Assembly: GCF_014651035.1 (NCBI RefSeq) | Contig: NZ_BMWC01000004.1 | Span: forward strand, 310,001 to 374,000 | Direction of reading: 5' to 3' | Source of the DNA: Streptomyces lomondensis | GTDB taxonomy: Bacteria; Actinomycetota; Actinomycetes; Streptomycetales; Streptomycetaceae | Length of the DNA stretch: 64,000 nt | Shown: positions 41,790 to 49,759 of the stretch, piece by piece | Position numbering within the stretch: position 1 is the stretch's first letter | Layout of the letters: each line of letters opens with the position of its first letter | The notes under the pieces: model-generated | Seen by the model: the letters and a program-made list of their open reading frames with translations, nothing else | Database searches by the model: none | What the model was told of the DNA's origin: nothing | Made by a program: the position numbers and the translations under genes

Positions 41790-42512
41790 GTGCACTTCAC
41801 TTCTGAACAGCGCCTCGACGACGGCGTCCTCGAGCGCGAATTCACCCTCGGCGAGATCCCCGGCACCCTGTGGACGCCTGGATCCGCCCCGGCCCCGCTG
41901 GTCCTGATGGCCCACAACAACGGTCTGCCCAAGGCGGAACCCCGGCTGGTGGCCCGGGCCCGGTACACCGCGGCGCGCGGCTACGCGGTGGCCACCATCG
42001 ACGCCGCCGGGTGCGGTGACCGCCCCCGTTCCGCCGCCGACGAGCAGGCCCGCGCCGACCTCCGGCGGGCGATGCAGGCCGGCGAACCGGTCGACGAGAT
42101 CTTCGAGGCCCTCATCGGCCCGCTGGTCGAGAACGCGGTCCCGGAATGGCAGACCACTCTGGACGCCCTCCTCGAGCTGCCCGGGATCGGCGGCCCGGTC
42201 GGGTACTCCGGGGGGTGGACCGCCCTCGGCATTCGGCTGGCGGTGGTCGAGCCCCGCATCGCGGCCGCAGGCTTCTTCGCCGGGGGGTACGTGCCCCGTG
42301 CCCAGCGCGAGGAGGCCCGGCAGGTCACCATTCCGCTGCTGTTCCTGCTGCAGTGGGACGACGAAGGGAACCCCCGGCAACGGGCCCTGGACCTGTTCGA
42401 CGCCTTCGGCAGCAAGGAGAAGACGCTGCACGCCAACCTGGGAGGGTACACCGGCACCCCGTGGTTCGAGCTGGAGGACGGGTGCCGGTTCCTGGACCGA
42501 CACCTGAAGTGA
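41790..42512 (+). CDS. Alpha/beta hydrolase (dienelactone-hydrolase/DeoC-type esterase)
   Basis: This 240-residue protein has the alpha/beta hydrolase layout: PLVLMAHNNG oxyanion strand, YAVATIDAAGCGDRP, nucleophile elbow GYSGGW near residue 140, an acid in LLQWDDEGNPRQ and a late ANLGGYTG where a catalytic His would be expected near HANLGG. It resembles uncharacterised Streptomyces hydrolases of the dienelactone-hydrolase clan. The GTG at 41790 follows GAAAGG at about 7 nt. It stands alone, preceded by a short leader frame and followed by a LysR pseudogene on the other strand. Confidence 0.78.
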   Translation: MHFTSEQRLDDGVLEREFTLGEIPGTLWTPGSAPAPLVLMAHNNGLPKAEPRLVARARYTAARGYAVATIDAAGCGDRPRSAADEQARADLRRAMQAGEPVDEIFEALIGPLVENAVPEWQTTLDALLELPGIGGPVGYSGGWTALGIRLAVVEPRIAAAGFFAGGYVPRAQREEARQVTIPLLFLLQWDDEGNPRQRALDLFDAFGSKEKTLHANLGGYTGTPWFELEDGCRFLDRHLK

Positions 42513-42593
42513 GGCCGGGCCGGCCGGTCGCGGCGGGACAGTAGGCAAGCAGCGCGGCGTTCAGCGGGAAGTGGGAGCGCCGGTTGCCGGTGC

Positions 42594-43330
42594 TCAGTGG
42601 CGGTACGCGGCTGTCGCGATCTCGACGAAGGATCGGATCAACGGGTTGGTGTCACCTTCGTTCCACACCGCGACGACTCGGCTCGGCGCCATGTCGATCA
42701 GCGGTACCACGGCCAACTCGCCGGGCAGGTCGTGTCCGAGCGGGGCCAGGCCGATCGTGCCGTTCCACAGCACGGCCTGCAAGCATTCCTGGACGGCGCG
42801 CACGACTGGGCCCTCGCGCGGCCTGCCGCCGTTCCAGTACGACTGCCAGACGGGGTCAGTGCCCTGCGGGAAACTGGAACCAACGGCGGTCGCTCAGCTC
42901 GGCAAGCCGCAGCCGGGTGCGGCTTGCCAGCGGATCGTCGGCGCGCAGAACCACGCCGACCGGATCGGTTCGCAGCGCACGCACCGTCAGGGCAGTCCCG
43001 TCGAACGGTGCCCGGGTCATCGACCTGTCCGGCGCGCAGCCCGCACGTCGGGTCGGTCAGGTCGGTGTCGCGGATGCGGATGTCGGTGCCGGGGTGGCTT
43101 CGGTGGTAAGCGGCGGCCAGCCTGGACACTCCCGGGTCGGTGCCGTCGCCCAGGATGCCGACGGTGAGGGTCGCGACGCCGGCTGCCGCGCTGACGCGTA
43201 CACGGACGCGGTCGGCATGGTCGAGCAGAGCCCGGGCCGCGTCGAACAGCACCGTGCCCACCGAAGTGAGCGCGACGCCGGTGGGCGAGCGGGCGAAGAG
43301 CAGGGCCCCGACATCGGCCTCCGTGCACTC
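42594..43330 (-). pseudogene. LysR-family regulator remnant
   Basis: On the minus strand the sequence first reads VGALLFARSPTGVALTSVG, the end of a LysR wing helix, then VATLTVGILGDGTDPGVSRL and IRIRDTDLTDP. Near 43020 the frame changes to MTRAPFDGTALTVRALRTDP and VGVVLRADDPLASRTRLRL. After FQFPAG a second one-base shift (near 42858) is needed to reach WNGTIGLAPLGHDLPGELAV and the terminal SFVEIATAAYRH. The helix-turn-helix is missing. Two frameshifts and a lost DNA-binding domain make this a clear pseudogene of a LysR-type regulator. It probably once controlled a divergent or neighbouring gene. Confidence 0.75.
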
Positions 43331-43703
43331 GTGCGCATGACGCCTACAACGTTCGCCGTATCTGCCTCGCGCATGGCTCGAGGTCTGGTTACGGCGAGTT
43401 CTCGCCGGGAAGTTCCCTCCACAACCGCCCGGATGTGAGCAGGGCCAGGAGCCCTGAGAGCCGGGCAGGCCACGTGCGCCGATGCGGGGAGGCGAAGGAT
43501 GGGTCCTGATCCGTCGGCCCGTCAACGGGGGTTCAGGGCGCCGCTGTGCCCGCGCTGTCGGGGCGACTGGGTGCACTCCGTGCCCCGCATCGTCGAACGA
43601 GGGACGGATACCGCGTGAGCAGCGGCAGGACGGCGGCGCGGCGTACTCCTCCCTCGCCCGGCGGCTCGCGCTCGCTCCTGAGCCTCCCGGGTCACCGGGC
43701 ATC
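43331..43703. other. Non-coding stretch, nothing recognised
   Basis: Between the LysR remnant and the small membrane protein gene I see no convincing gene, repeat or promoter. Possible in-frame extensions of the downstream gene run back to 43482 but read as low-complexity Arg/Gly/Pro sequence. Confidence 0.4.
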
Positions 43704-44018
43704 ATGATCGTGGCTGCCGCGACGCTGCCCTGGTTCGCCTTCTTCGCCCTCTTCGGGCCGGTCATCTGGCTGGTGCTGGCAGGCTGCGATGCCCTCGTAC
43801 TCATGCTCGTCGGTCTGCGGAGACGACGGGACCGTGCGCAGATACGCGCAGGCGTGGCCCGCGCGTATCCCCTCTGGAGGGACGCCTGGTACTGCTACCG
43901 ATGCGATGTGGTCTGGCGCCGCGAAGAGGAAGCGGCCTTCATGTCGCCCGCCCGGTTCCAGAGGGAGGTCTGGGCTCGTGGCGGATATGACGACCTCATA
44001 CCGCTGCCTCCGCGCTGA
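43704..44018 (+). CDS. Small membrane protein with a cysteine pair (hypothetical)
   Basis: This 104-residue protein has two adjacent hydrophobic segments (MIVAAATLPWFAFFALFGPV and LVLAGCDALVLMLVG), then a basic cluster RRRRDRAQIR and a C-terminal domain with WYCYRCDVVWRREEE. The CxxC pair there could bind a metal. The ATG at 43704 places the first helix at the N-terminus; the frame is open further upstream, so the start is uncertain. No family is recognised. The Trp/Tyr/Cys C-terminus suggests a real protein rather than a chance frame. Confidence 0.5.
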   Translation: MIVAAATLPWFAFFALFGPVIWLVLAGCDALVLMLVGLRRRRDRAQIRAGVARAYPLWRDAWYCYRCDVVWRREEEAAFMSPARFQREVWARGGYDDLIPLPPR

Positions 44019-44184
44019 CGGACGATCAAGCGCACGGTGCCAGTGACGCTCCGACAGCCGCGCAGGCGCGGGCACTGTCACGGTGCATGTGTGAGCCAGG
44101 ACACATGTCAGGGGTGCATAGCGGGGCGGGGGCCAGCGCCTTTAGTGAAGGTGTAGGGGCGTGTCGAGGTAAGGGACGACGCTG

Positions 44185-44691
44185 ATGGGGGAGTTGCGGG
44201 CCGAAGCGTTCGACCGGTTCGTGGCGGCTCGGTGGTCGGCGTTGCTTCACCTGGCGCGGCTGCTCACCGGTGGGGACCGGCACCGGGCCGAGGATCTGCT
44301 GCAGGAGGCACTGGTCAAGTTGTGGTTCGCCTGGCCGAGGGTGGCCGAGCAGGCGCCCGAGGCGTATGTGCGCAGGGTCTTGGCCCGGGCCGCGGCTCGC
44401 TCGGCACGGCGTCGCTGGTGGGGCGAGCACCCCGTGGACCAGCTGCCCGACCCGCCCGAGGCGGGAGACGAGACCGCCGCCGTGGACGAACGGACCCGGT
44501 TGGAGGCCATGTTGGCGTTGCTGCCGGCGCGGCAGCGGGCCGCTGTGGTGCTGCGCTACTACCAGGACCTGCCCGAGCGGCACGTCGCGGAGGCGCTGGG
44601 GTGTCCGGTGGGTACCGCCCGTTCACTCACGGCACGCGGCGTTGCGCGGTTGCGGCAGCTTCTGGCTGAGGCGACAGAGCCGGTGGAGTGA
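44185..44691 (+). CDS. SigE-family ECF RNA polymerase sigma factor
   Basis: This 168-residue protein has region 2 (FVAARWSALLHLARLLTGGD, then AEDLLQEALVKLWFAW) and region 4 (LPARQRAAVVLRYYQDLPER with helix-turn-helix VAEALGCPVGTARSLTARGV) of the small actinobacterial SigE group. These sigma factors redirect RNA polymerase in envelope or other stress. The ATG at 44185 is preceded by AAGGGACG at about 6 nt. The gene ends 10 bp before a membrane protein gene, an arrangement typical of sigma/anti-sigma or sigma/partner pairs. Confidence 0.9.
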   Translation: MGELRAEAFDRFVAARWSALLHLARLLTGGDRHRAEDLLQEALVKLWFAWPRVAEQAPEAYVRRVLARAAARSARRRWWGEHPVDQLPDPPEAGDETAAVDERTRLEAMLALLPARQRAAVVLRYYQDLPERHVAEALGCPVGTARSLTARGVARLRQLLAEATEPVE

Positions 44692-44701
44692 AGAAGGAGC
44701 C

Positions 44702-45187
44702 ATGGATCACTTCGAGCAGGAGCTGGCACGGATGATGCGTGACAGCCAGGAGGACACGCCCTACGAGGACCGGCACCGACGCCGACTGCACGCCGGCGTG
44801 CGCGCCCGGCAGCGGGCCCGGACCGCCTGGCTGGCCACCGGATCCGTGCTGACCCTTGCCGGACTCGCCGTCGGACTGACGGTCCTGCCGAGCTCTTTCG
44901 CTCAGGGCGGGCCCCCTGGCCCTCAGCACCGCCCCGCCACCTCTGCCGATTCGGTCCCGACGCCGTCGACGGCCCGTCCCGCCTCCACTGCCTCGGGGGT
45001 GCCGAGGCTCACCTGCACGTCCACCACCCAACCGGCGCCGATGCCGTCGACGGCCCGTCCCGCCCCCACTGCCGCTGGGATGCCGATGCCGACCTGCACG
45101 TCGACCACCCGGCCGGTGCCGATGCCGTACCGCCCCTCGACCCCCGAGCCGGTCCCCATGCCGACACGGCCCTCGACCACCAGGTAG
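44702..45187 (+). CDS. Membrane partner of the sigma factor with Thr/Pro repeat tail
   Basis: This 161-residue protein has a cytosolic N-terminus of about 40 residues (MDHFEQELARMMRDSQED), then one hydrophobic segment (AWLATGSVLTLAGLAVGLTV). About 95 extracytoplasmic residues follow, almost only Thr, Ser, Pro, Ala and Met. Two 27-residue repeats (STARPASTASGVP and STARPAPTAAGMP, each with TCTSTT) make up most of the tail. The ATG at 44702 has AAGGAG at 3 nt. Its position makes it a likely anti-sigma-like or modulator protein. The tail is an excellent candidate substrate for the protein O-mannosyltransferase encoded next. Confidence 0.72.
   Translation: MDHFEQELARMMRDSQEDTPYEDRHRRRLHAGVRARQRARTAWLATGSVLTLAGLAVGLTVLPSSFAQGGPPGPQHRPATSADSVPTPSTARPASTASGVPRLTCTSTTQPAPMPSTARPAPTAAGMPMPTCTSTTRPVPMPYRPSTPEPVPMPTRPSTTR
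44962..45123. repeat. 81-bp tandem duplication
   Basis: Two in-frame copies of an 81-bp unit start at 44962 and 45043 (GCCGTCGACGGCCCGTCCCG in each). They encode the 27-residue Thr/Pro repeats of the sigma partner; the copies differ at scattered positions. Confidence 0.8.
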
Positions 45188-45313
45188 CGCCTTGGCCAGG
45201 TGCAAGCGGTCCCGATGTCCGGGGGCTGCCTGAGCCGGCGTGACCACCACCGACCTCCGGGCAGCTGACCCGGCCCGCCTCGCCCTGCTCTCGCCGAGTT
45301 GAAAGCTGACCAC

Positions 45314-47038
45314 GTGATCCGTGAGAACGCGACCGCGTTCGCCGACGTGCCGCGGAAGGCGGCGGATCGCCGGCCGACCTCCTGGGAGCGGCGGTTGCGC
45401 CGCTTCGGGTACGTGGAGCCGCCGCGTACCTCCACGCGCGACCGCCTGGCGGTGCCGTTTCCCGAACCCGGCTCACGGCTGTGGCGCACGCTCGGACTGT
45501 CACCGGCAGCGGCGGGCCGACTGGCACGCTGGTCGGGGTGGGGCGGGCCGCTGCTGGTGGCGCTCCTTGCCGGCCTGACGCGCTTCTGGCACCTGGGCAG
45601 CCCGCGGGCGGTCGTGTTCGACGAGACGTATTACGCCAAGGACGCCTGGTCCCTGCTGCGGCTCGGCTACGAGGGCACCTGGCCGGACCGTAAGATCTCC
45701 GACCCGCAGATCCTGGCGGACCCTCAGGTGATCTCGCTCGCCGACACCGGGTCCTTCGTCGCGCACCCGCCGATGGGCAAGTGGGTGATCGCCGTTGGCG
45801 AGTGGATGTTCGGTCTCACCCCGTTCGGCTGGCGCTTCATGACGGCGGTCCTGGGCACGCTGTCGGTGCTGATGCTGTGCCGAACAGGACGCCGCCTGTT
45901 CCGTTCGACGGCGCTGGGCTGCCTGGCCGGATCCCTGATGGCGGTGGACGGCCTGCACTACGTGATGAGCCGCACCGCCCTGCTCGACCTCATCGTCATG
46001 TTCTTCGTCCTGGCGGCGTTCGGATGCCTGCTGATCGACCGGGACCACGCACGGGCCCGGCTCGCGGCGGCCTTACCGGTCGGCGGGGGCGGCCATACGC
46101 GCCCAGACCATGTCACCGGCGACCGCGCCGGGACGGGAGTGCGTCCATGGCGGCTCGCCGCCGGCTTCTTCCTGGGACTGGCGGCCGCGACCAAATGGAA
46201 CGGCCTGTATTTCCTCGCCCTCTTCATGGTGCTCACGGTGCTGTGGGATGTCGGCGCCCGCCGCGTGGCGGGGGCACGGCGCCCCTGTCGGGCGGTGCTG
46301 CGCAGAGATCTCGGCTGGTCGGTGTCGTCCCTCGTCCCGGTCACCGTGCTGACGTATCTGGCGACGTGGACCGGCTGGTTCCTGTCCGACAACGGCTACG
46401 GACGGCACTGGGCGGACGGCCGCGGCGGCACGTGGTCGTGGATTCCGGCCCCGCTGCGCAGCCTGTGGCACTACGAGTACGGCGTCTACCAGTTCAACGT
46501 GGGACTGCACACTCCGCACAAGTACGAGTCCAACCCGTGGAGTTGGCTGGTCCTCGGCCGCCCCGTGCTGTTCGACTACCGGTCGCCGGAACCCGGCAAG
46601 GACGGCTGCCACGCGACGGCAGACTGCTCACAGGCGATCCTCGCCCTGGGCACACCGCTCCTGTGGTGGTCGGCATGCTGCGCACTCGTGTACCTGCTCT
46701 ACCGATGGGCACTGCGCCGCGACTGGCGCGCCGGGGCCATCCTGTGCGGGGTGGCTGCCGGTTATCTGCCCTGGTTCCTGTACCAGGACCGCACGATCTT
46801 CTCCTTCTACGCAGTCGTCTTCGTGCCGTACCTGAGCCTGGCCGTGACGATGATGCTGGGCGCGCTGCTGGGTCCCCCGGGGGCGACCGAGAAACGCCGC
46901 ACACGGGGTGCGGTGGCCGCAGGCACGCTCGTGCTGCTCATCGCCTGGAACTTCATCTACTTCTTCCCGATCTACACCGGGCAGACGATCCCGTACGCCG
47001 ATTGGCGGGCCAGGATGTGGCTGGACACCTGGATCTGA
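45314..47038 (+). CDS. pmt: Protein O-mannosyltransferase (GT39, Pmt)
   Basis: This 574-residue polytopic membrane protein has the Pmt signature RRFGYVEPPR near the start, the catalytic loop motif VFDETYYAKDAWSL near residue 100, and VAHPPMGKWVI. A second loop contains WHYEYGVYQFNVGLHTPHKY and SNPWSWLVLGRPV. It transfers mannose from polyprenyl phosphate mannose to Ser/Thr of exported proteins. I chose GTG at 45314; an in-frame TTG at 45299 is also possible. A TTA leucine codon at 46073-46075 would make translation depend on the bldA tRNA in Streptomyces. The upstream neighbour has a Thr/Pro-rich exported tail, a likely substrate. Confidence 0.88.
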   Translation: MIRENATAFADVPRKAADRRPTSWERRLRRFGYVEPPRTSTRDRLAVPFPEPGSRLWRTLGLSPAAAGRLARWSGWGGPLLVALLAGLTRFWHLGSPRAVVFDETYYAKDAWSLLRLGYEGTWPDRKISDPQILADPQVISLADTGSFVAHPPMGKWVIAVGEWMFGLTPFGWRFMTAVLGTLSVLMLCRTGRRLFRSTALGCLAGSLMAVDGLHYVMSRTALLDLIVMFFVLAAFGCLLIDRDHARARLAAALPVGGGGHTRPDHVTGDRAGTGVRPWRLAAGFFLGLAAATKWNGLYFLALFMVLTVLWDVGARRVAGARRPCRAVLRRDLGWSVSSLVPVTVLTYLATWTGWFLSDNGYGRHWADGRGGTWSWIPAPLRSLWHYEYGVYQFNVGLHTPHKYESNPWSWLVLGRPVLFDYRSPEPGKDGCHATADCSQAILALGTPLLWWSACCALVYLLYRWALRRDWRAGAILCGVAAGYLPWFLYQDRTIFSFYAVVFVPYLSLAVTMMLGALLGPPGATEKRRTRGAVAAGTLVLLIAWNFIYFFPIYTGQTIPYADWRARMWLDTWI

Positions 47039-47134
47039 GCCCGACCTCGCAAGTCCCTCGACGTCGGGACCGATGTTCATCTCCCCGAGTTCGCCAGTGG
47101 TTCCCGCTGAGATTTCGTGAGGTCAACACCCACC

Positions 47135-47476
47135 ATGGACATCCAGGTCCAGACCCTCAGCCCGACCATGCCCTGCGAGTGGATGAGTGCGGCCCGCCTG
47201 CGTCGCACCCAACAGCGCGGCGGAGCGGTCCGCTTCGTCCGCGACCCGCAGGGCGGCTGCGCCGGCGGCGCGTCGTGCTCGCCGCCGGCCGAAGACACCG
47301 CAGAGCTGTCCGGCGTCGGAACCCGCCCCGCCTAGACCGGAGCGATGTTTGCCCGCGGAGCCGGGTCGGTCTGGCTGGAGTACTCCGGAGAGGGATCCCG
47401 CCGCGTCTACGCACGCGCCGGTTACCGACCCCAAGGCACCCGCCTCTACCTCTCCTTGCCCCCGCAGCAACCCATC
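47135..47476 (+). pseudogene. GNAT acetyltransferase remnant
   Basis: From the ATG at 47135 the frame reads MDIQVQTLSPTMPCEWMSAARL, like a GNAT N-terminus, but soon becomes disordered and meets TAG at 47333. In another frame GAGSVWLEYSGEGSRRVYARAGYRPQGT (quoted in parts: SVWLEYSG, YARAGYRPQGT, LYLSLP) is a recognisable GNAT C-terminus (beta-5 and helix 4). The acetyl-CoA loop between them is not intact in any frame. I take this as a frameshifted, degraded acetyltransferase gene. The boundaries are approximate, and it abuts the convergent gene at 47475. Confidence 0.45.
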
Positions 47477-47903
47477 AGTGCTCGGCAGCCGCTTGCTGTA
47501 GCTGAGCAGCTATTCCCTGCCGGTCGATCTGGATCCAGTACTCGACGATCAATCCGTCCTCGACGCGATAGACCGCGCTGGTCATCGCCGTGACCTGCGC
47601 GCCGGTCGGTGGATGATGGTCTACCGGTCCGACGTGTCGCCCGCGCTGGGTCCAGCGCGCGTAGACCCGATCTCCTTCGGCGATGAGCTCGTCCACGGTC
47701 AGGGTGAAAGCGCCGTATGCGTCGAGCATCTCCTCAACGTGCTCGGTGTACTGCCGTGGTGTCCGCTCTACGACCACCGGCGCCTCCGAGACGACCTGAT
47801 GGGCCCGGACCCGCTCGGCCATGAAGTGACTGGCGCGGTCAGGGTGCAACCCCGAGCGCACCTGCAGAAGGAACTGGTGAACGGTGTCCTTGGCGTTGGT
47901 CAT
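47475..47903 (-). CDS. SnoaL/NTF2-like protein
   Basis: This 142-residue protein has the SnoaL-like cone fold pattern: DTVHQFLLQVRSGLHPDRAS, a middle EHVEEMLDAYGAFTLTVDEL, and VYARWTQRGRHVGPVD with TAMTSAVYRVEDGLIVEYWI at the end. Such proteins act as small hydrolases, isomerases or ligand binders; the substrate is unknown. I chose the ATG at 47903; a TTG two codons upstream is possible. The base composition is slightly lower in G+C than the neighbours. It is a single gene with no operon partner. Confidence 0.75.
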   Translation of the reverse strand: MTNAKDTVHQFLLQVRSGLHPDRASHFMAERVRAHQVVSEAPVVVERTPRQYTEHVEEMLDAYGAFTLTVDELIAEGDRVYARWTQRGRHVGPVDHHPPTGAQVTAMTSAVYRVEDGLIVEYWIQIDRQGIAAQLQQAAAEH

Positions 47904-48285
47904 TGGCAAAGTCTGGCATTCCGTTCATGCCGCGGCGGAACAACCGCACCCGCACCTGACTCCGACGGCTTGCCGACCTGTACGAGGAGGCGGTATAGGC
48001 CGCGCCAGTAGCGGGAGGTCACCAAGCATGGCCCTCCACGGCGAGCGCGAGCGGAGACCGGCCGGGTGTGTCGGCAGTGTTGCCGGATTCCCGCCGCCGG
48101 GGCGAGAACTCCGTTCGAGTGGAGGACGGTCGCGCGACCGGCCCGGTCGTGCCCTGAACGGGCGACCGCCTGACTGGATGTTTGTCCGGTGCTCGCATGC
48201 CGCCGTCCGGGTGACGCGTTCACTCGACCCGACGGACGGGGTCCCGGCCGCGTACCACCGGCGGGCGGCGCCGCGTTGCCCTGGC
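47904..48285. other. Intergenic stretch, nothing recognised
   Basis: About 380 bp between divergent genes. It should contain promoters for both but I cannot name a convincing -35/-10 pair, and no gene or repeat is evident. Confidence 0.4.
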
Positions 48286-48591
48286 ATGGACAGCACTGAG
48301 ACGGCGCGGCGCCTTCTCGTGGCCGACGCCGCGCCCCGGCCGTACGCCGAACTCACCAGCGGATACGCGGGCCACCCGCCGATCTACGCGGCCCTGGTCG
48401 CCGAGTGGGAGGCACGGGGCCACACCGTCCCGGAGCACCGCGACGGCCAGTGGGTCTCCTTCGCCGCGCCGGCCGAGAGCGAGACCTGGACCGCCGTCAC
48501 CTCGTGGACCGCCGGCCGGCACATGGGCCCGGTCGTCTCTTCCGGCCCCCGCCTCACCACGCCCCGTCCGGCACCACAGGCTCCGCGCTGA
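48286..48591 (+). CDS. Small hypothetical protein
   Basis: This 101-residue protein is soluble. It starts MDSTETARRLLVADAAPRPY and contains WEARGHTVPEHRDGQWVSFA and TAVTSWTAGRHMGPV. No domain is recognised. The ATG at 48286 has no strong ribosome-binding site, but codon bias supports coding. Its 3' end overlaps the 3' end of the convergent gene by 38 bp (48554-48591), so the two transcripts are complementary at their tails. Confidence 0.55.
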   Translation: MDSTETARRLLVADAAPRPYAELTSGYAGHPPIYAALVAEWEARGHTVPEHRDGQWVSFAAPAESETWTAVTSWTAGRHMGPVVSSGPRLTTPRPAPQAPR

Positions 48592-49045
48592 CGGGTGCCA
48601 GCACGGCGAGGGTGCCGGTGGCCTCCCGCAGGGCCGTCTCGAGCGTGCCGGGCCGATGCAGGGTGCCCATGCCGTCCGGCGGGACGAGCCACTCCAGGCG
48701 TCCGGCGGGCCGGTACGGCGGCGGCACGGCGACCCAGGAGCCCCGGCCGACGTGCCGGACCCCGAAGCCGATCCACTCGCTGACCGGATCGGGTGGCAGG
48801 AAGAACCCCACTCTGCGTGCGGCGCTGTCCACCAGGGTGGGGCCGGGCACCTTCAGCGGGTCGCGCCACAGGATGTCCAGGGCGAGCAGGCCGAGCCGGT
48901 CGGGGACGCTGAGCACGTCCCAGTAGCGCCCGGCCTCCACGAGCACCGTCCCGGTGCCGTGGTCCCACTCCCGCTTGCACTCCTGGGGGTCCGTGGCGGC
49001 CGCGGCGAGCCACTCGACGGCTTGCTTCCACATGACGCTCTGCAT
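48554..49045 (-). CDS. Conserved actinobacterial hypothetical protein
   Basis: This 163-residue protein has a pattern I have seen in uncharacterised Streptomyces proteins: WKQAVEWLAAAATDPQECKR, GRYWDVLSVPDRLG, GPTLVDSAARRVGFFLPPDP and WVAVPPP with EWLVPPDGMGTLHRP. The VGFFLPP and WLVPPDG motifs recall the N-terminal domain of bifunctional DNA primase/polymerase-like proteins, but the length is short and that link is weak. I start it at the ATG at 49045 (MQSVMWKQ). It overlaps the convergent gene by 38 bp. No function is assigned. Confidence 0.65.
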   Translation of the reverse strand: MQSVMWKQAVEWLAAAATDPQECKREWDHGTGTVLVEAGRYWDVLSVPDRLGLLALDILWRDPLKVPGPTLVDSAARRVGFFLPPDPVSEWIGFGVRHVGRGSWVAVPPPYRPAGRLEWLVPPDGMGTLHRPGTLETALREATGTLAVLAPVSAEPVVPDGAW

Positions 49046-49759
49046 GGCCACCCCAGGCGCAGTCGGCGGCGCCGCGAGGGCGCGCGCGGGACACGGACCG
49101 GTGACCCGCGAGGTCTCCGCGTGCCACCCGGCACTGGCCATGCTCGTAGATATTTCTACGCGCTGGAAGGGGTGGCGCGGTCTGGCGTTTACGTCGGGCA
49201 TGTCCCGGTCGAAAGGGGGCACTCGACGGTGCGGCCCGTAAGGCATCGGTCAACTCCGTGCGCGTCCATGACCGTCCATGCCCGTCCATGGTGCCCCGTC
49301 GAAATCGGCCACCGAGGTGTGTGTGCGACTCGCGGAGAACCCGAGGAGCGTGAGCCTCGGCGGCGGAAATGCGGGTCTCGCAGGCATGCCCTCGGTGGCG
49401 CCCGGCCACCCACGTACAGGAGGCGTGGTCCAGTCCAAGGGGGCGCGCGGGCGCAATGTGCGGATCCGGGGAAGTTCGCCTTCACGAAACCTTCCTCTGT
49501 GCTGGCCAGAACCCGTCTTGTTCGCTCAACTCCGGACGCAGCAAGGTGGGTTGAGCACTTGAGCATCAGGAGTCACAAGCGAGCTGCTTGGCCCGTGCGA
49601 CCGACAGCGTGGGCACTGACGGGGGAACTGATGAAGTGCGCGAGACCACTGCCGACGGGGTGAGTGGGCCCTCGCGCACCGTCCGGAACGTCTCTCTCCC
49701 TCACCGTCTCTTGGTGCCTTCATCCGGTGCCCGAGACAGGGATAGGAGGGGGAATGCCG
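49046..49759. promoter_or_regulatory. 714-bp upstream region of the eCIS operon
   Basis: No convincing gene lies here. It holds three 10-bp tandem repeats at 49261-49290 and a 7-bp inverted repeat GCTCAAC/GTTGAGC at 49524-49530 and 49550-49556, about 205 bp before the sheath start. The promoter of the injection-system operon must be inside, but I cannot fix its elements. Confidence 0.5.
49261..49290. repeat. Three 10-bp tandem repeats
   Basis: CGCGTCCATG, ACCGTCCATG and CCCGTCCATG follow each other without gaps; 8 of 10 bases are identical in all three. The 10-bp period puts the sites on one face of the helix. Confidence 0.8.
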
